Assembly (NCBI GenBank): GCA_009103225.1
Contig: RHPI01002069.1
Location: 1,524,329-1,588,328 of the forward strand
Direction: 5' to 3'
DNA length: 64,000 bases
Source: Chlorokybus atmophyticus
Lineage: Eukaryota; Streptophyta; Chlorokybophyceae; Chlorokybales; Chlorokybaceae
Shown here: piece by piece, positions 22,861 through 34,080 of the stretch
Position numbering within the stretch: the stretch's first letter is position 1
Layout of the letters: each line of letters begins with the position of its first letter
Made by a program: the position numbers and the translations under genes
Notes under the pieces: generated by a model
What the model saw: only the letters and a program-made list of their open reading frames with translations
The model's database searches: none
What the model was told of the DNA's origin: nothing

Positions 22861-24003
22861 TGAACTGAAAACATCATGGGTCCGCTTGCTCACCCGTAAG
22901 TGGGGCCCCTTCAATGTGGACCGCTTTGCCACGGATGCCAACACTGTGTGTGTGGCCTTCAACTCGGCATTGCCATGTCCAGGCTCGTCTGGCAACGCCT
23001 TTCGTTATGATTTGAGTGGCTGCAACAACTGGTGCCACCCCCCTCCACACCGTTTTGGCACTGACTTGCGACATGCTCGCAAATGCAAGGCTCGTATGTG
23101 CCTTATTGTACCAAAACAACCCAGACTTGTTGGCCCATTCTCTGCACGAGAGGAGTGTAGGCACCATTTGCTACAGATGTTGTGTGCCCGCTTGTGGCCT
23201 AGCCCACAAGTTGCGGATTTTCAAGCGGGCTTGCCACATAGTCGCATGTGGGCATTGTGGATTGACTTGCGTCCTAGCCATTGAGGCATGCTGTGTGCGG
23301 CTGCTGTTAAGCGTAGCCTACAATTGCTATTGCCCAACATTGTCGGTAACCATGAGATTGAGCACCTGCGCACCTTATACCCGGCAATAGCCGCGGCGTC
23401 ACGTGTTACTAGCACTTTGCGAGGCCATGAGGGCTATTGGCGTCGCTTTGTGGAGTTTTGCACGCCTCGTGGTTGGGCTGTCCTGCTGGAGGATCTTGGC
23501 ACAATGGCCCTGTTCCTACCCAAGGTGTTGGTGGATTCCACCACCCCGGCACCTGTGAAACATGCATCTTCTGCCATACACGCTGTGCATACCATGGCTG
23601 GTTAGGCCTCTCCCACAACGCATGCCCTCGTTACGGTGGTGCGTGAGGTCGATGCCGATTGCTACCATTGAACACGCGAAAGAAGGACGCCTACACGCCT
23701 GAGCTTTTGCAAGGCATGGTCTCACACTCTGCTCGCAATGGGTGGGACTTGGTGGCCAGACTGCAAATAGTGGCCGTGCTGCTGAGGTTTGCAGGTATGA
23801 TGCACTATTTCGCCCTGGATTGCATGGATCTCGTCATCCCGCGCAGAAGAAGCGACCATCATGGTGTGGGCGCAACAGTGCACATAGCTGCTGGTTGGGG
23901 TGATTTGTGCCCTATATTGCACACCAAAAAGTTGTTGTTTGATTCGGGCTACAATCAAGCCGAGCCTGGCAATTTGCTGCGCTCCATCAAGCGGATGGGG
24001 GGG
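22861..24003 (+). pseudogene. DIRS-like downstream domain and tyrosine recombinase
   Basis: 22880-23170 reads KWGPFNVDRFATDANT, CNNWCHPPPHRF and CLIVPKQP, a region typically found after RNase H in DIRS elements. The recombinase follows: IEHLRTLYPAIAAASRVTST, then GHEGYWRRFVEFCTPRGW, PAPVKHASSAIHAVHTMAG and LCPILHTKKLLFDSGYNQ. A stop at about 23605 and a frameshift near 23650 break it, and LTR-A at 24006 removes the C-terminus with the expected Tyr. Confidence 0.7.
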
Positions 24004-24005
24004 AA

Positions 24006-25129
24006 TGTTAAATGTTATAGCTTGCTGAAAGTACATGTATAGGCGGCGCCTACATGTAGTTGGTACGATCAGCTTAACCTTTATAGTTACGAGAGCTATG
24101 AGAGTTACGGCAGTTATGGTCAACCATGATCAACTTTAACTTTGACCGTTGACTTTGACCAGAGTTGACTAGAGTTGACTAGTGCTTAATAGCATAATAT
24201 ATAAGACACCGTATACTGCTTATTACAATGGGTCGCACATTGTCGCTGTAGTTGGCAAGCTTGCTGCACTCGTCCTTAGTGTGCACACTTGTATGTCAGA
24301 GGCAAATACACACACACTAGGCGCACCACTAATGCTCAACAGGTTATGGGCCCACACTCGCTTGTGTGATCGCTTGTGCTAGTGAGAGAAAGTGTTGAGC
24401 ATAGGCGCCTACTAGTAGAGTGTTCTTGGGGAGAGGGTGAGTTGTACTATTGTGTAGCAAGCAATGGCTGACACAGATAGGATGCCCATTGAGTCTCTTG
24501 ATATGCACAACTACGTTTCATGGTCGGTGAAAATGATGTTGGTGCTGATCCGCAAGAAGCTTTAGAGTTTTGTCGACCCCACCTCCTCCACATCATTGCG
24601 GCCAAGAACAGGTGACGCTGGTACCTGAACAGAGAACTGATAATCAGCTTTTGCGCTGATAGGCTTGCACGTTAAAGACTTCCATATCCCTCTTATTGCG
24701 GATTGCAAGACAAGACGTGAGGCGTGGGAGGTCTTTGACACCCTCTTCAAGACCAATAGCAACTCGTGCAAGTTGACAGCTGAGACGCAAGCTGACACTT
24801 CTGAAGATGGAGCACAAAGAGCCAATCCAAAAATACATCGCGTGCAAGGGAGCTTTGGCAAGACCTTGCAGCAGTGGGCCTCGATGTGAAGGAAGAGGAG
24901 GTGATGTGGGCAGTCTGAGCTGGCTTAAGAAAGAGCTTTGCTACGCTAGTGACTGTGTTGAAGTCCTCAGATGTGGTTTTGAAGTTTGCTGATGTAGTGC
25001 CTAAGCTGCTAGCTGTGGAAGGCAAGTTAATTGTTCAGGAGATAGAGAATGGTGGAGAAAGTATCGCACTTGCTGCCTCATCTTCTCAACACACATGAAG
25101 CAGGAGCAAAGCATATGGTGGGAAGCCAT
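24006..25129 (+). mobile_element. copia-type element A: LTR, PBS and broken gag
   Basis: LTR-A spans 24006-24341 (TGTTAAATG...TGCTCAACA) with TATATAAG near 24198. The PBS GGTTATGGGCCCAC follows at 24342, complementary to the anticodon arm of initiator tRNA-Met. Gag starts at 24463 (HNYVSWSVKMMLVLIRKKL, then a stop) and continues in shifted frames: HVKDFHIPLIADCKTRREAW, then KEPIQKYI, and VLKFADVVPKLL. The element ends abruptly at 25129 against LTR-B. No pol is present. Confidence 0.78.
24198..24207 (+). promoter_or_regulatory. LTR-A TATA box with upstream TTGAC array
   Basis: TATATAAGAC is preceded within about 60 bases (24135-24181) by at least four TTGAC motifs, with further copies upstream on both strands. 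The same layout recurs in the solo LTR at 20742 (TATA near 20952). TTGAC is the W-box core bound by WRKY factors in green plants; that link is inference. Confidence 0.6.
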
Positions 25130-26538
25130 TGTTAAGAACTAGTGTGCATGTATGCGCCCTACCTTATATATGCGCTCACATTTGGGGAACAACATGTGCA
25201 ATAGCATGTCAACAACAAAGAGAAGTATGTTCCTATTGCAGTTCCACCTGTATGCGCCACACACATTGACTTATATACTAAGCTAGTCAACACTAGAAAA
25301 GACTAGTCAACCCTAGTCAAAGTCAACTCCAGTCAACACTAATCAACGCTCAAAATCAACCCTAGAACGCCAACACTCATTGCCACTACCATGAGTGCCA
25401 CATTTTACCATAAAAGCCGTAGCTGCATCTGGTCTTTCTTCCCAACCTTCCTGCTGCAAGCGCCGCTATTCTTAAAAAAGCCGTGGTATTACGTCATCAA
25501 GTGTCAACTCCTCCGTTGCAGACTCTATAATGGTCACCATTACCCTGTACTCATTTCGCAACCCTAAAAGCACAACCCACACCACTTCTTGCTCTTTCAA
25601 CTCGTGCCCTACACCCAGCAAGTCCTTCCACAACGCATCTGCACGCGCCACAAACTTGGTGATTGGCTCTCCACTCTCCTTCCGCAATGCGTTCAGCTCT
25701 TGCCTCAACTGCAGCCTCCTCGCCATGTTGTGAGCTTTGAAGTGGCTCTCAAGCTTTGCCCAAAACTCCTTTGCACCTTTGCACTCTCTCACCATAATCA
25801 AGTGATGCTCAGCAACGTGCAAACCCGTCAATGCCAAAGCTTTCTTCCCTTTTTTCTCCCAGGTTGCCTCCTTTTTCGAAGGCACATCCTCCGCGGGGTC
25901 CACATACTTCCACATGTCCTTATGTACCAGCAACAGCTCCATCTTGATGCTCCAGGTGTTGTAGTTGTCCACGCCCAGCGGCTCAATCGTGATCTTCATG
26001 TTGTCCATGCTTCCTTGGCACTGGTTGCCCTTCTGCTACACACGGAGCCCGCAACCTACTCCTCTTAAGCAACCACAACTTCCTACACGACCACAACACA
26101 CTTACACTCCAAGCATGTGTGGGCCCATTACCTGTTAAGAACTAGTGTGCATGTATGCGCCCTACCTCATACATGCGCTCACACTAGGGGAACAACAAGT
26201 GCAATAGCATGTCAACAACAAAGAGAGTTTTTATTGCAGCTCCACCTGTATGCGCCACATACAGTGACTCATATACTAAGCTAGTCAACCCTAGTCAAAG
26301 TCAACTCTAGTCTACACTAGCCAATAGTCAAAGTCAACCCTAGTCAACCCAAATCAATGGTCAAAGTCAAAGTTGACCGTAACTCTCGCAACTCCCGTAA
26401 CTCCGCACATGGTCTAAGTAACATCAACAAGCTGACTGTATTATAAGCATACTATACTAGCAAACCTCATATGCTTGACCTTTAACATGTACTATAAGCA
26501 CACTATACTAGCAAACCTCATATGCTTAACCTTCAACA
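25130..26538 (-). mobile_element. copia-type element B, internally deleted
   Basis: The 5' LTR (26133 to about 26538) and a truncated 3' LTR (25130-25366) frame a short interior on the minus strand. The PBS, plus-strand GGGCCCATTACC, is at 26121-26132. Gag (26008-25472) is followed by a zinc-finger remnant. Integrase and RT-RNase H are lost, so it depends on another element. The LTR inner end carries a duplicated 50-bp segment (about 26436-26487 and 26488-26538) around ACTATACTAGCAAACCTCAT. No clear target duplication remains. Confidence 0.75.
25472..26008 (-). CDS. copia-type Gag (UBN2-like), open frame
   Basis: 178 codons remain open, starting at ATG with IEPLGVDNYNTWSIKMELLL, then GLHVAEHHLIMVRECKGAKE, FWAKLESHFKAHNMARRLQL and FVARADALWKDLLGVG. 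This is the Gag N-terminal and UBN2 region of Ty1/copia elements, which forms the particle shell that packages the element RNA. The frame ends before the zinc knuckle, whose DNA lies at 25367-25440 in a shifted frame. It is the best-preserved retroelement ORF in the window; whether it is expressed is unknown. Confidence 0.8.
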   Translation of the reverse strand: MDNMKITIEPLGVDNYNTWSIKMELLLVHKDMWKYVDPAEDVPSKKEATWEKKGKKALALTGLHVAEHHLIMVRECKGAKEFWAKLESHFKAHNMARRLQLRQELNALRKESGEPITKFVARADALWKDLLGVGHELKEQEVVWVVLLGLRNEYRVMVTIIESATEELTLDDVIPRLF

Positions 26539-28123
26539 TTTTTGCCAGTTTTCCAGCTCTGCCTCGGCGATGGCCAACTAGTTCGATTAGTGGTCAAGAG
26601 TGGCACTATCTGATTCTACATTCTTATAAAAGCGCAAATTTAACGCTTGCAGCCTCAGGACAGTGGTGAGCTTTGCGACCTGTAAGCAAATACTGTGACT
26701 CGAGGTGCAACCACAAAATGAGAATTGGTACCTCGTAGGCATATACCTTGCTATGGCGTTGCTTAGCGGTCGAAAACAGCAACATTAATTCGCTTCGCGC
26801 ATCTGTGTCAGATTTGAAGTATATTGCTTGAGTTGTTGCTGAAGTTGCGATGTTTTTTTTTGTTGAATGCCAGGTCTTGGCGCAATGATGCGATTGTGCT
26901 GTGGTGCTTTGCAAACTATTCTTCAAGCGCGTCCATGCATGACGTTCATCTTCCAAACCCTACATCAAAGTTTACTGGTAATGATAGTTCTTGGTTGCGC
27001 TCATGGGAAGGGATTCAGCAAAGCCTCTTTGTAAATCTTAAAAATCAGCAATTGTGTCAGCCAACCGATCCTCGACATACTATTTCCTTCCAGCATGCTA
27101 ACCATACAGTCTGTCTACCAGCATTTGTAGGTGTTGTCGGGCATCCTTAACTTCTTCCTCTAGCTGCATGTCTGTTATGCCGAATAAGTGCAGTCAATAT
27201 ACATTCATACACATGTTGCAATGTGGTGCTTATGTGTGCAATTTAGCTGCACATCTTCTTGAAATGGTGCTGCAGCTCTGTATAAAATGACTATGCTCTT
27301 TAGTTAGCCCAAGGTGCGACCGTGGCATGCGGTCCCCTGCACTTTAACGATAGCCGAACATGGCTGTATTTCACAGCAATATACCAGTATCAGAGTCGTT
27401 TGCTGGAGACGCGTTGGAGATGTCCGTGGTCGAAGTAGCGCATCATTAACGTTTGGAAGGCGTGATGTTGCGCGCATCTGATGCATGTTATACAGAATCC
27501 ATGCATATAGTAAGTTCATGCATCGGTGGGTACCTGAAGCTACTGTCAGCGCCAATGGTTGGAATTCGTCACACACATTAGGATCGTCGAGAATCTCAAC
27601 TGGTCGCAGAACTCCAACTCGCAATAGTGGCATGGGAGTGCTTTGTTTAATGGGCCAGCAATTAGCATAAATGCGCCCACCATGAGATTCAAGCTGCGGC
27701 GCGTCACTTCTGCTTGTCCCTGACATCCACGTCGTTGTTTATTAGTAGTCAACAAGTCATGACAATGGTACAATCACGGAACAAGAAAGAAAAGCAAAAC
27801 AGGCACAATACTTTAGCTACCTTTGCAATGCCACATGTTAATAGCCTTTGCTCAATGATATGTGACAAGAAGTTGCAATGTAATTTGATCGGCCGGAATG
27901 CAAGAGAGTGTCCACAATGGTTTGTATCCCTCCCTGTATGATCATTGCTACATGCATGCATGGATACTGAGAAACGGCCTTAGCATCGGTAACGAGCTTA
28001 CCGGTGCCATTCAATACTTGATGACATCTTCTTGTTGATGCGCTTCGAGCTGAGCAAAGTCCTCTTTGTGTGCCTTGTTTGTTACATGCGACCTAAAGTT
28101 TTGTGCCGCCACCTTGGAAATTC
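26539..28123. other. gene-free stretch
   Basis: No gene or element ends can be supported. Several ORFs of 60-140 codons occur on both strands with no recognisable motifs. Confidence 0.5.
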
Positions 28124-28493
28124 TATTGAGAACTAGTGATGCGCCTTGTGTGTGTGTATGCGCCTCTTACAAGTGTGCACACATTAAGGACAAGTGCAGC
28201 AAGCACGCCAACTATAGACACAATGTGCGACCCACTGTAATAAGCAGTATACGTTGTCTTATATATGCTATGCTATTAAGCACTAGTCAACTCTAATCAA
28301 CTTTGGTCAAAGTCAACACTAGTCAACGATTAAAGTTAACATTCAAAGTAAAAATTGACCATGGTTGACCATAACTGCCGTAACTTTTGTAACTCTCGTA
28401 ACTCCCATAAACATGAAGGTTAAGCTGATCGTACCAACTATATGTAGGCGCCGCCTATACATGTACATTCAACAACCTGTAACCTTTTTAACA
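28124..28493 (-). repeat. LTR-A, minus strand, apparently solo
   Basis: Its plus-strand start TATTGAGAAC corresponds to a mutated TGTTGAG terminus and it ends TTTTTAACA. It carries the same GGCGCCGCC block, GTCAA array and TATA region as the plus-strand copies. No target duplication is visible, so it is older. Confidence 0.7.
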
Positions 28494-28679
28494 CTCCCAC
28501 ACGAGCAGCTTGACCTTGAACTCCAAGTTCTTCCTACAAGCTTAACTTACTCCATTCAACACTCCCATTAACGTGTTGCTCCCATGGATTTAATGCTTGT
28601 CTCCATGACACAATCCTTCTCCTCGTGCTGCCAGTAGGACTACTATAGACTTTGAAAGTGGCCATTCCTCGATATGTAT

Positions 28680-29566
28680 TAGCATAAGCTTTTCGCCTGT
28701 CCTGTGCTTCTGACAAAGATAGCATATGCAGAAATTTGGCTCAAGCCAAATTTCTGCATATCGGTGGCAAATTCCTTTGCCGCTGGTACAATCAGGGCAT
28801 TGCGAGGTACACGCAATGACGCTGGTGTGTTCGGGCGAACCCCATAATTTAAGAAAAATGGGGTTTTCTTTACACTTTCCTGCCACGCATTGTTCACAGC
28901 GAACTCTGCCATTGGCAAGTACCTGTCCCAATCAGCATGGTTTGGAGCCACATAGTAGCGAACCATTTCTTCCAGCATGTGATTTGCTCGCTAAGTTGGT
29001 CCGTCCACTTGCCGGTGGAAAGCAGTCGACATGCTTTGTTTTACCCCCAACATTTCACAGACTTCCCTTAAAAACTTCGAGACGAAGCGAGGTGTACTGC
29101 GTGAGCTTCTCAAGATCTGTGATAAGCTCACGCGGGACACCGTGAACTCGTAAGACCGTGGACACATATGAACGTGCTAAGTCCCATGCACTCACAGTTG
29201 TGCAACACGGGGCAAAATGCACTATTTTTGTCAAACGGTCGACAAAACCACAATAGCAGTGTATTTGGCTGCTGCTTCCGGTAGGTCAGTAATCAAGTCC
29301 ATATTAACACTATCCCACTTTGGTTCTGGGATTACTCTAGGTTTAAGCGATCCCGCTTGTTTTTGACGTAGTGGCTTATTGCATTGACACACGTCACATG
29401 TGCGAACATATTGATCCACATCAGCTGACATTGCTGGCCACCAGCATAACTGTTGCGCAGCTTTAAGTATTTTGTGTTTCCCTAAATGCCCAGCATACGG
29501 CGGGTCATGCACTAATTGTAAGCATTGCTTACGCAAGTCATCTGCGTTGGGAAAAGTCTCTATCAC
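28680..29566 (-). pseudogene. Ty3/gypsy integrase
   Basis: The zinc-binding part (HDPPYAGHLGKHKILKAAQQ, then YVRTCDVCQCNK) gives the HHCC set. The core starts WDSVNMDLITDLPE with the first catalytic Asp, continues DRLTKIVHFAPC across a frame change, and reaches MVRYYVAPNHADWDRYLPMA and VNNAWQES near the end. A foldback duplication at 28724-28761 destroys the C-terminus. Confidence 0.75.
28724..28761. repeat. perfect 18-bp inverted duplication in integrase
   Basis: Arms 28724-28741 and 28744-28761 are exact reverse complements separated by CA. The right arm is normal integrase coding sequence (minus strand TDMQKFG); the left arm is its inverted copy, after which the reading no longer resembles integrase. 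Confidence 0.92.
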
Positions 29567-30045
29567 TCACGCTTTTTAGCGCTATTCTTACGTATGGTTT
29601 CGTGCGCTTTCTCCTTACTCGTAGACGTCGTCATTGTCCGTAGTGGCAGCGGCAATGGCCGTGGCGATGGCGTCGGCAGCGTCCTTGTCGGTGTCGAGTT
29701 ACGCTCGGCGCAGAATAACAGTAATACGCTGCGTCTGCTGCTGCGGCGGTCGGTGTGGGCAACGAAAGAGTCACCCGACAACGTCGACGCGTAACCCCTG
29801 TATACCACAAATTGCCAACAGCAGTAAGCTGTTGCAAGTTGGTTTGATTGCTAAACCAATCATCTGAGTTATAACATGTGGACATTTCCTTTGGGAAAGG
29901 ATTTTCAGGCTGTTGCACATTACGCGTACTTCGAGAGCGCGTAAGTGCAAAAGGAGCAGGGCTACGACTTAGTGGATCCGCCACATTGGTGCGACCCGGA
30001 CGGTATTGCTAAGTGAAAGTAAAACGAAAAATGAATTCATTCCAC

Positions 30046-30330
30046 CTAGCTTGCTGCCTCAATAGGCTGTTGCGTATAAAAGGATGTGAGCGGGTTGTCA
30101 TCAGCAATCACCGAAAACTCCACACCTTCCAAGTAGCAACGCCATGTGCGCAGCGCGTGCACCACCCCAAGCAATTCCTGCACACTGGTTGTGCAATTAC
30201 GTTCAGTAGGATTGAACATTCTGCTTTCGTATGCACATGGTCTGTCATCCTGTAGAAGGACTGCCCCACACCTGGCGGAAGCATCACTGATCACCACAAA
30301 AGGCTTGGTGTGATCGGGGAAGGCTGACAC
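30046..30330 (-). pseudogene. Ty3/gypsy RNase H
   Basis: FPDHTKPFVVISDASARCGA, then YESRMFNPTERNCTTSVQEL and FSVIADDNPLTSFY match the Ty3-type RNase H: catalytic Asp in SDAS, Glu in QELL and Asp in ADDNP (usually TDHNP or TDHKP, so changed here). Open for 94 codons, but cut off from RT by stops. Confidence 0.75.
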
Positions 30331-30384
30331 ATGGGCTTATGTTAATGCATCTTTGCGTGTAAAAGCAACCTCGTGTGCCTCCAT

Positions 30385-31296
30385 TCACACAACTTTAACA
30401 TCCTTTCTCAGTAAAGATGTTAAAGGATCTACCATGCTAGAATATGCTCGCATGAACTTGCGAAAATAATTGGCTAGCCCTAAGAAAGCACGTAACTTAT
30501 GTACATCCTTGGGTGGTGGCCAATCTTTCACCACACACACCTTTTGAGGATCTGGTTTCAATCCTCTTTTGCCAATCACATGCCTTGAAAAGGGTAGTTC
30601 ATCTTTTGCAAAGTTGCATTTGGACAGGTTGGCATAGAATTTGTGTTCGCGTAACTCAACTAGAAATAGTTTCATATGCTTGTGGTGTTCCTCCCGGGTT
30701 TTGCTAAACACAATAATGTCGTCAAGATATACCAGTACAAACTTGTACAATTCATCAGCAAATATCGCGTTCATTGCTTCCTAAAATGTAGCTTGTGCAT
30801 TTGTTAACACAAATGGTAACACTTTATACTCAAAGTGTCCTATGGGGGTGCAAAATGCAGCTTTTTATATATCTGACAAGTGGATTTCGATTTGATGATA
30901 ACCACTGCTTAAATCCAGTGTGCTGAACACTGTTGCACCTGACAGCTTCTGAAACAAATCATCAATCCGAGGCAAAGGGTATCTGTTTTTCATAGTCACC
31001 TTGTTCAACGCACGGTAATTAATACACATGCGTAGCTTGCCATTCTTTTGAGGCACAAACAAAATTTGTGCACAAAAAGTATATATGCTCTTAAGTATCA
31101 AACCTTTGTCCAATAACTCTTTGAGCTGTTTTTCCATTCCCGCGTGTTCTAAGGGACTTAGCCTATAAATAGGCCGCCAAGGTGGCTTTGCCCCCTTTTC
31201 CAACGGAATGGTATGATGTATGTTTCCATCAGGAGGCAACTTCGGGAGGTCATCCTGATATACATCGGCATATTGTTCCATAAGTGATTGCACCAC
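30385..31296 (-). pseudogene. Ty3/gypsy reverse transcriptase
   Basis: Open pieces 31296-30865 and 30774-30385 give [20 protein letters not shown], then [40 protein letters not shown] and [11 protein letters not shown]. After two in-frame stops the palm motif VLVYLDDIIVFSK is intact, followed by LGLANYFRKFMRAYSSMVDP. Catalytic Asps (LDLSSGY, YLDD) are present. The stops sit at codons normally coding inside DIxKTAF and TFQEAMN. Confidence 0.85.
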
Positions 31297-32242
31297 AGGG
31301 TCAGTTACAGCTTGTTCAAAAGGGTGTGTCTACCTGTGGTAAGTGCATCAAGTATACTTCCTCATGTTTACGCATGCAACGTTTCAGTTGCATAGCAGAG
31401 AGGAGGGGAGCATTGTCGCGAGCAACACGTGCGAGTACAGGTGCGGTTAACGTCACCTTAGGTTTACCCTTACGAAGGGTACACGTATTTGCTCGAAGGT
31501 CCAATTGCAAACCTGCTTCGGTGTGCCACTGTTCACCAAAACAATATCCACCCCGGGGATACCTATATCCACCACGATGAAAGTTGGTGGAGTCTTGTGG
31601 CTGTTAATAACAAAATGCCCCTTCACCTCCTCAGTTGCATTAAGGGTGAAACCAGCAGCACGTACATACGACGTGACTGGTGTGAAAGATGTTATTACAA
31701 TTCACCCAAGCATGTTCAACAAAGTTATGGTTTGGACCAGTATTAATCGATGCTGAACATGGTGTGCCCTTAAGTTGACTCTCGAATTCATGTGAGTGGC
31801 ACTGAGTGACCATCAAATGTAACCAATGTCGGAGTGCCGTGATTGGTAGCAGGCTTGATAAAGATCACTTGTAACGGTGGAGTTCATGTATCTTTGCGTG
31901 AGCGTTGCACAATTACTTCTCCCCCTTTCAACAATCGCGACCACGGGCCATGATATCGAGGGATAACTACACATGCAATGACAGCATATTGTAATTGCAA
32001 CTCGTATAAGTGCTTAACAGCAGTTACCAATTTAGAGAATGGAACATTGATTAGATTAATCGTTTGCATTTGTCAGCACAGGTGGTGTGCTCATATCAGT
32101 CCATACATCTACTACATCATAAAGAGAGGAAACTTTATCAAGATATACAGAGTTTTTAAAGTCGTTTTTTTCGACTAAGCTAGCAACCACAGACAATTCA
32201 TATTTCTTGTCCTTCTGCTGCTTGGCCTTCTGTACTTCTGCT

Positions 32243-33388
32243 TTGCATAGCACTTGGCCTCCACATGACCTATCTTATTGCAGAGATTGCAAATGATGGT
32301 GGATTTGGCCGCGTCGTAGGGGCCAGCTAGCTGAGATGTTTTCGCAACAAACCTTCTTCACAAAAGGTTTGTTATCAGTGGCCGGGCGTTTGCAGGTAAA
32401 GCCGGAATTGCCTCTCCGGCTGTGGTTTGCATATTTGCATGCCAGCGCTTCACTGTCCACAGCAGTAACCATCTGCATCAGCATTGGCAAATCCGTCGCA
32501 GCCCACTCTTGCAAACTCGGGGTTGACGGCCACATGCTGTACGTGATCTGTGTCTAAGCCACGCCTGAACACATCAAGCTAATCAGCATTATTAATGGCA
32601 GTTTGCCAGCATTGATCTTGCTGACAAAAAACTAATATTTCTGACTGTGCTGCTGGACCGGGCGCCCGTTCTGACGCAGGTTGTGCAGCTGGTTGCAAGC
32701 AACCTAAGCAGGATTCGCGCCGCCATATCGTTGATCCATAAAAGAGCACAGTTGATTCACTTCCCGCCCGAGGCTCGTATCACGTTGCTTACGGCGGTAC
32801 CACTTTGCCAAAGCATTGTTTGGAATTAGCAACTCAGCTACACGCAACTTCCCCTCCTCAACAATGTGAAGGGAGTTGACATAGTGTCTCAGCTTCACGA
32901 GCCAATCAAAAATTGCCGCTTGCTTGTTGGGAACAAACTCGGCAGGACGAGCGAGCGCCTGAACACGTGGATCGCTGTCAGAGCGTTGAATGCGCTCGAT
33001 CATGTTTAGATTACATTTGCCTTCACCCATCGATCCCTCCCAATCTCGCCCCATAAAGGCGGTGAGCTTTGAGGTTGTTTCCGTCACATGGAACAGGAAG
33101 TAGTGAGCGAGACAATCGCCTCACAAGGCTCCTCATTATAGGTGCAAAAAAAGTGGTCCAACACTCTTGTTTCGTTAAGCGAATTGAGATTTCAGGCTGC
33201 ACGAAAGATGGTGGTGGTGGTGGCCCGCCTGGTTTCACCAATGCATCCACATCCTTAGCAGCATGAGACTCATTAGGTGCATCATCCGGGTTGGCAATAT
33301 CCTCCATGGATGGAAATTCCTCCTCACGGGATAATTGCTTTTGTTGCGAGCCTTCCCCCTTCGAGGCGGGCACCGAGTTCTCTTCCAT
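32243..33388 (-). pseudogene. Ty3/gypsy Gag with zinc knuckle
   Basis: Gag starts at the minus-strand ATG at 33388 (MEENSVPASKGEGSQQK). The capsid-like part lies at 33087-32704 (KQAAIFDWLVKLRHYVNSLH, WYRRKQRDT, LCSFMDQRYG). The zinc knuckle at 32243-32286 is intact: CNLCNKIGHVEAKC, spacing C-x2-C-x4-H-x4-C. Frame breaks lie near 33090 and after 32704. Confidence 0.65.
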
Positions 33389-33559
33389 TTGTCTGCAAAA
33401 ACAGGCAAAATGGGATGGTGAGAACCTCACCAATGAATAAGGTTCAACGAGAGGATTAAAATAACCCCAAGTTGCTCAAGTCTCAGACATAGTCCAAACC
33501 AGTCTCGAAACAGGAAAGGCTTGATCTGGAGTGTCACCAATCAGAACAAGTCTAAATGG

Positions 33560-34080
33560 GATTAGAATGTCCTTGTTCCAATTTTTAGGCCGAAGCCAGA
33601 GGGGGAGGGTTTTAGACTAGCAGAGTTCGGGAACAGGATGTCTTCAAACTTCCCCAAAACTGTTCTAACCAAGTCCCGATCTCCAGGCCGAAGCCAAAAG
33701 GGGAGGGTTTCGAACAGCTTGGTTCGGAACTTGTAAACCCGGGTCAAGCGACCTAGAAAAGCAGCTGACAAATCGCAGGTACGTCGCAGGCATGCAACAG
33801 GCAAGCCACATAGTGACCAAATGTGACATGCACTGGCAAGCACAATGACAAGCAGTGATGTATGCCACGCATGCACTGGTAAGCAGGTGTGCAAACAGGC
33901 AAGCAGGTGGCAATCACTGCATGATGTGCAAGCCACACGCACACACATGCACTGGCAAGCAGTCATCGATGTGTGCATGAAAATGAAATCCCTACACACA
34001 CGTGCACTGGCAAGCAGGCAAGCTGTTTACGGGGGTACCTCACACGCCGCCTCTTTCATGGCTTTCGAGACGTAAAGGTA
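33560..34080. repeat. short imperfect tandem repeats
   Basis: A block around AGGCCGAAGCCA...GGGGAGGGTTT occurs at about 33586 and 33689, roughly 100 bases apart. From 33830 to 34025 the phrase GCACTGGCAAGCA or GCACTGGTAAGCA recurs several times in CA-rich sequence. These may belong to the untranslated or LTR part of the Ty3/gypsy element, but this is unproven. Confidence 0.5.

Larger units (their letters stand above)
18490..24005 (+). mobile_element. DIRS-like retroelement, copy 2 (truncated, with nested LTR)
   Basis: The left terminal segment at about 18490-18720 matches the terminal repeats of copy 1. In order follow a gag-like ORF1, an assembly gap, a CCHC-like motif (CYNCGEPVHLRA) near 20468-20503, a nested solo LTR, RT at 21654-22355, an RNase H-like region to about 22860, a conserved downstream domain, and a tyrosine recombinase to about 24003, where LTR-A cuts it off. 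Stops and frameshifts are scattered, so it is not active. The order gag, RT, RNase H, recombinase with no DDE integrase and no aspartic protease is diagnostic of the DIRS order. Confidence 0.8.
28600..33440 (-). mobile_element. degenerate Ty3/gypsy-type retroelement
   Basis: On the minus strand the order is gag (33388 to about 32650), CCHC knuckle (32243-32286), protease-like region (about 31780-31560), RT (31296-30385), RNase H (30330-30046) and integrase (29566-28680). This gag-PR-RT-RH-IN order defines Ty3/gypsy elements. Stops and frameshifts break every domain. I could not define LTRs; the leader before gag ends TTTTTGCAG at about 33392 next to the gag ATG. Confidence 0.85.
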
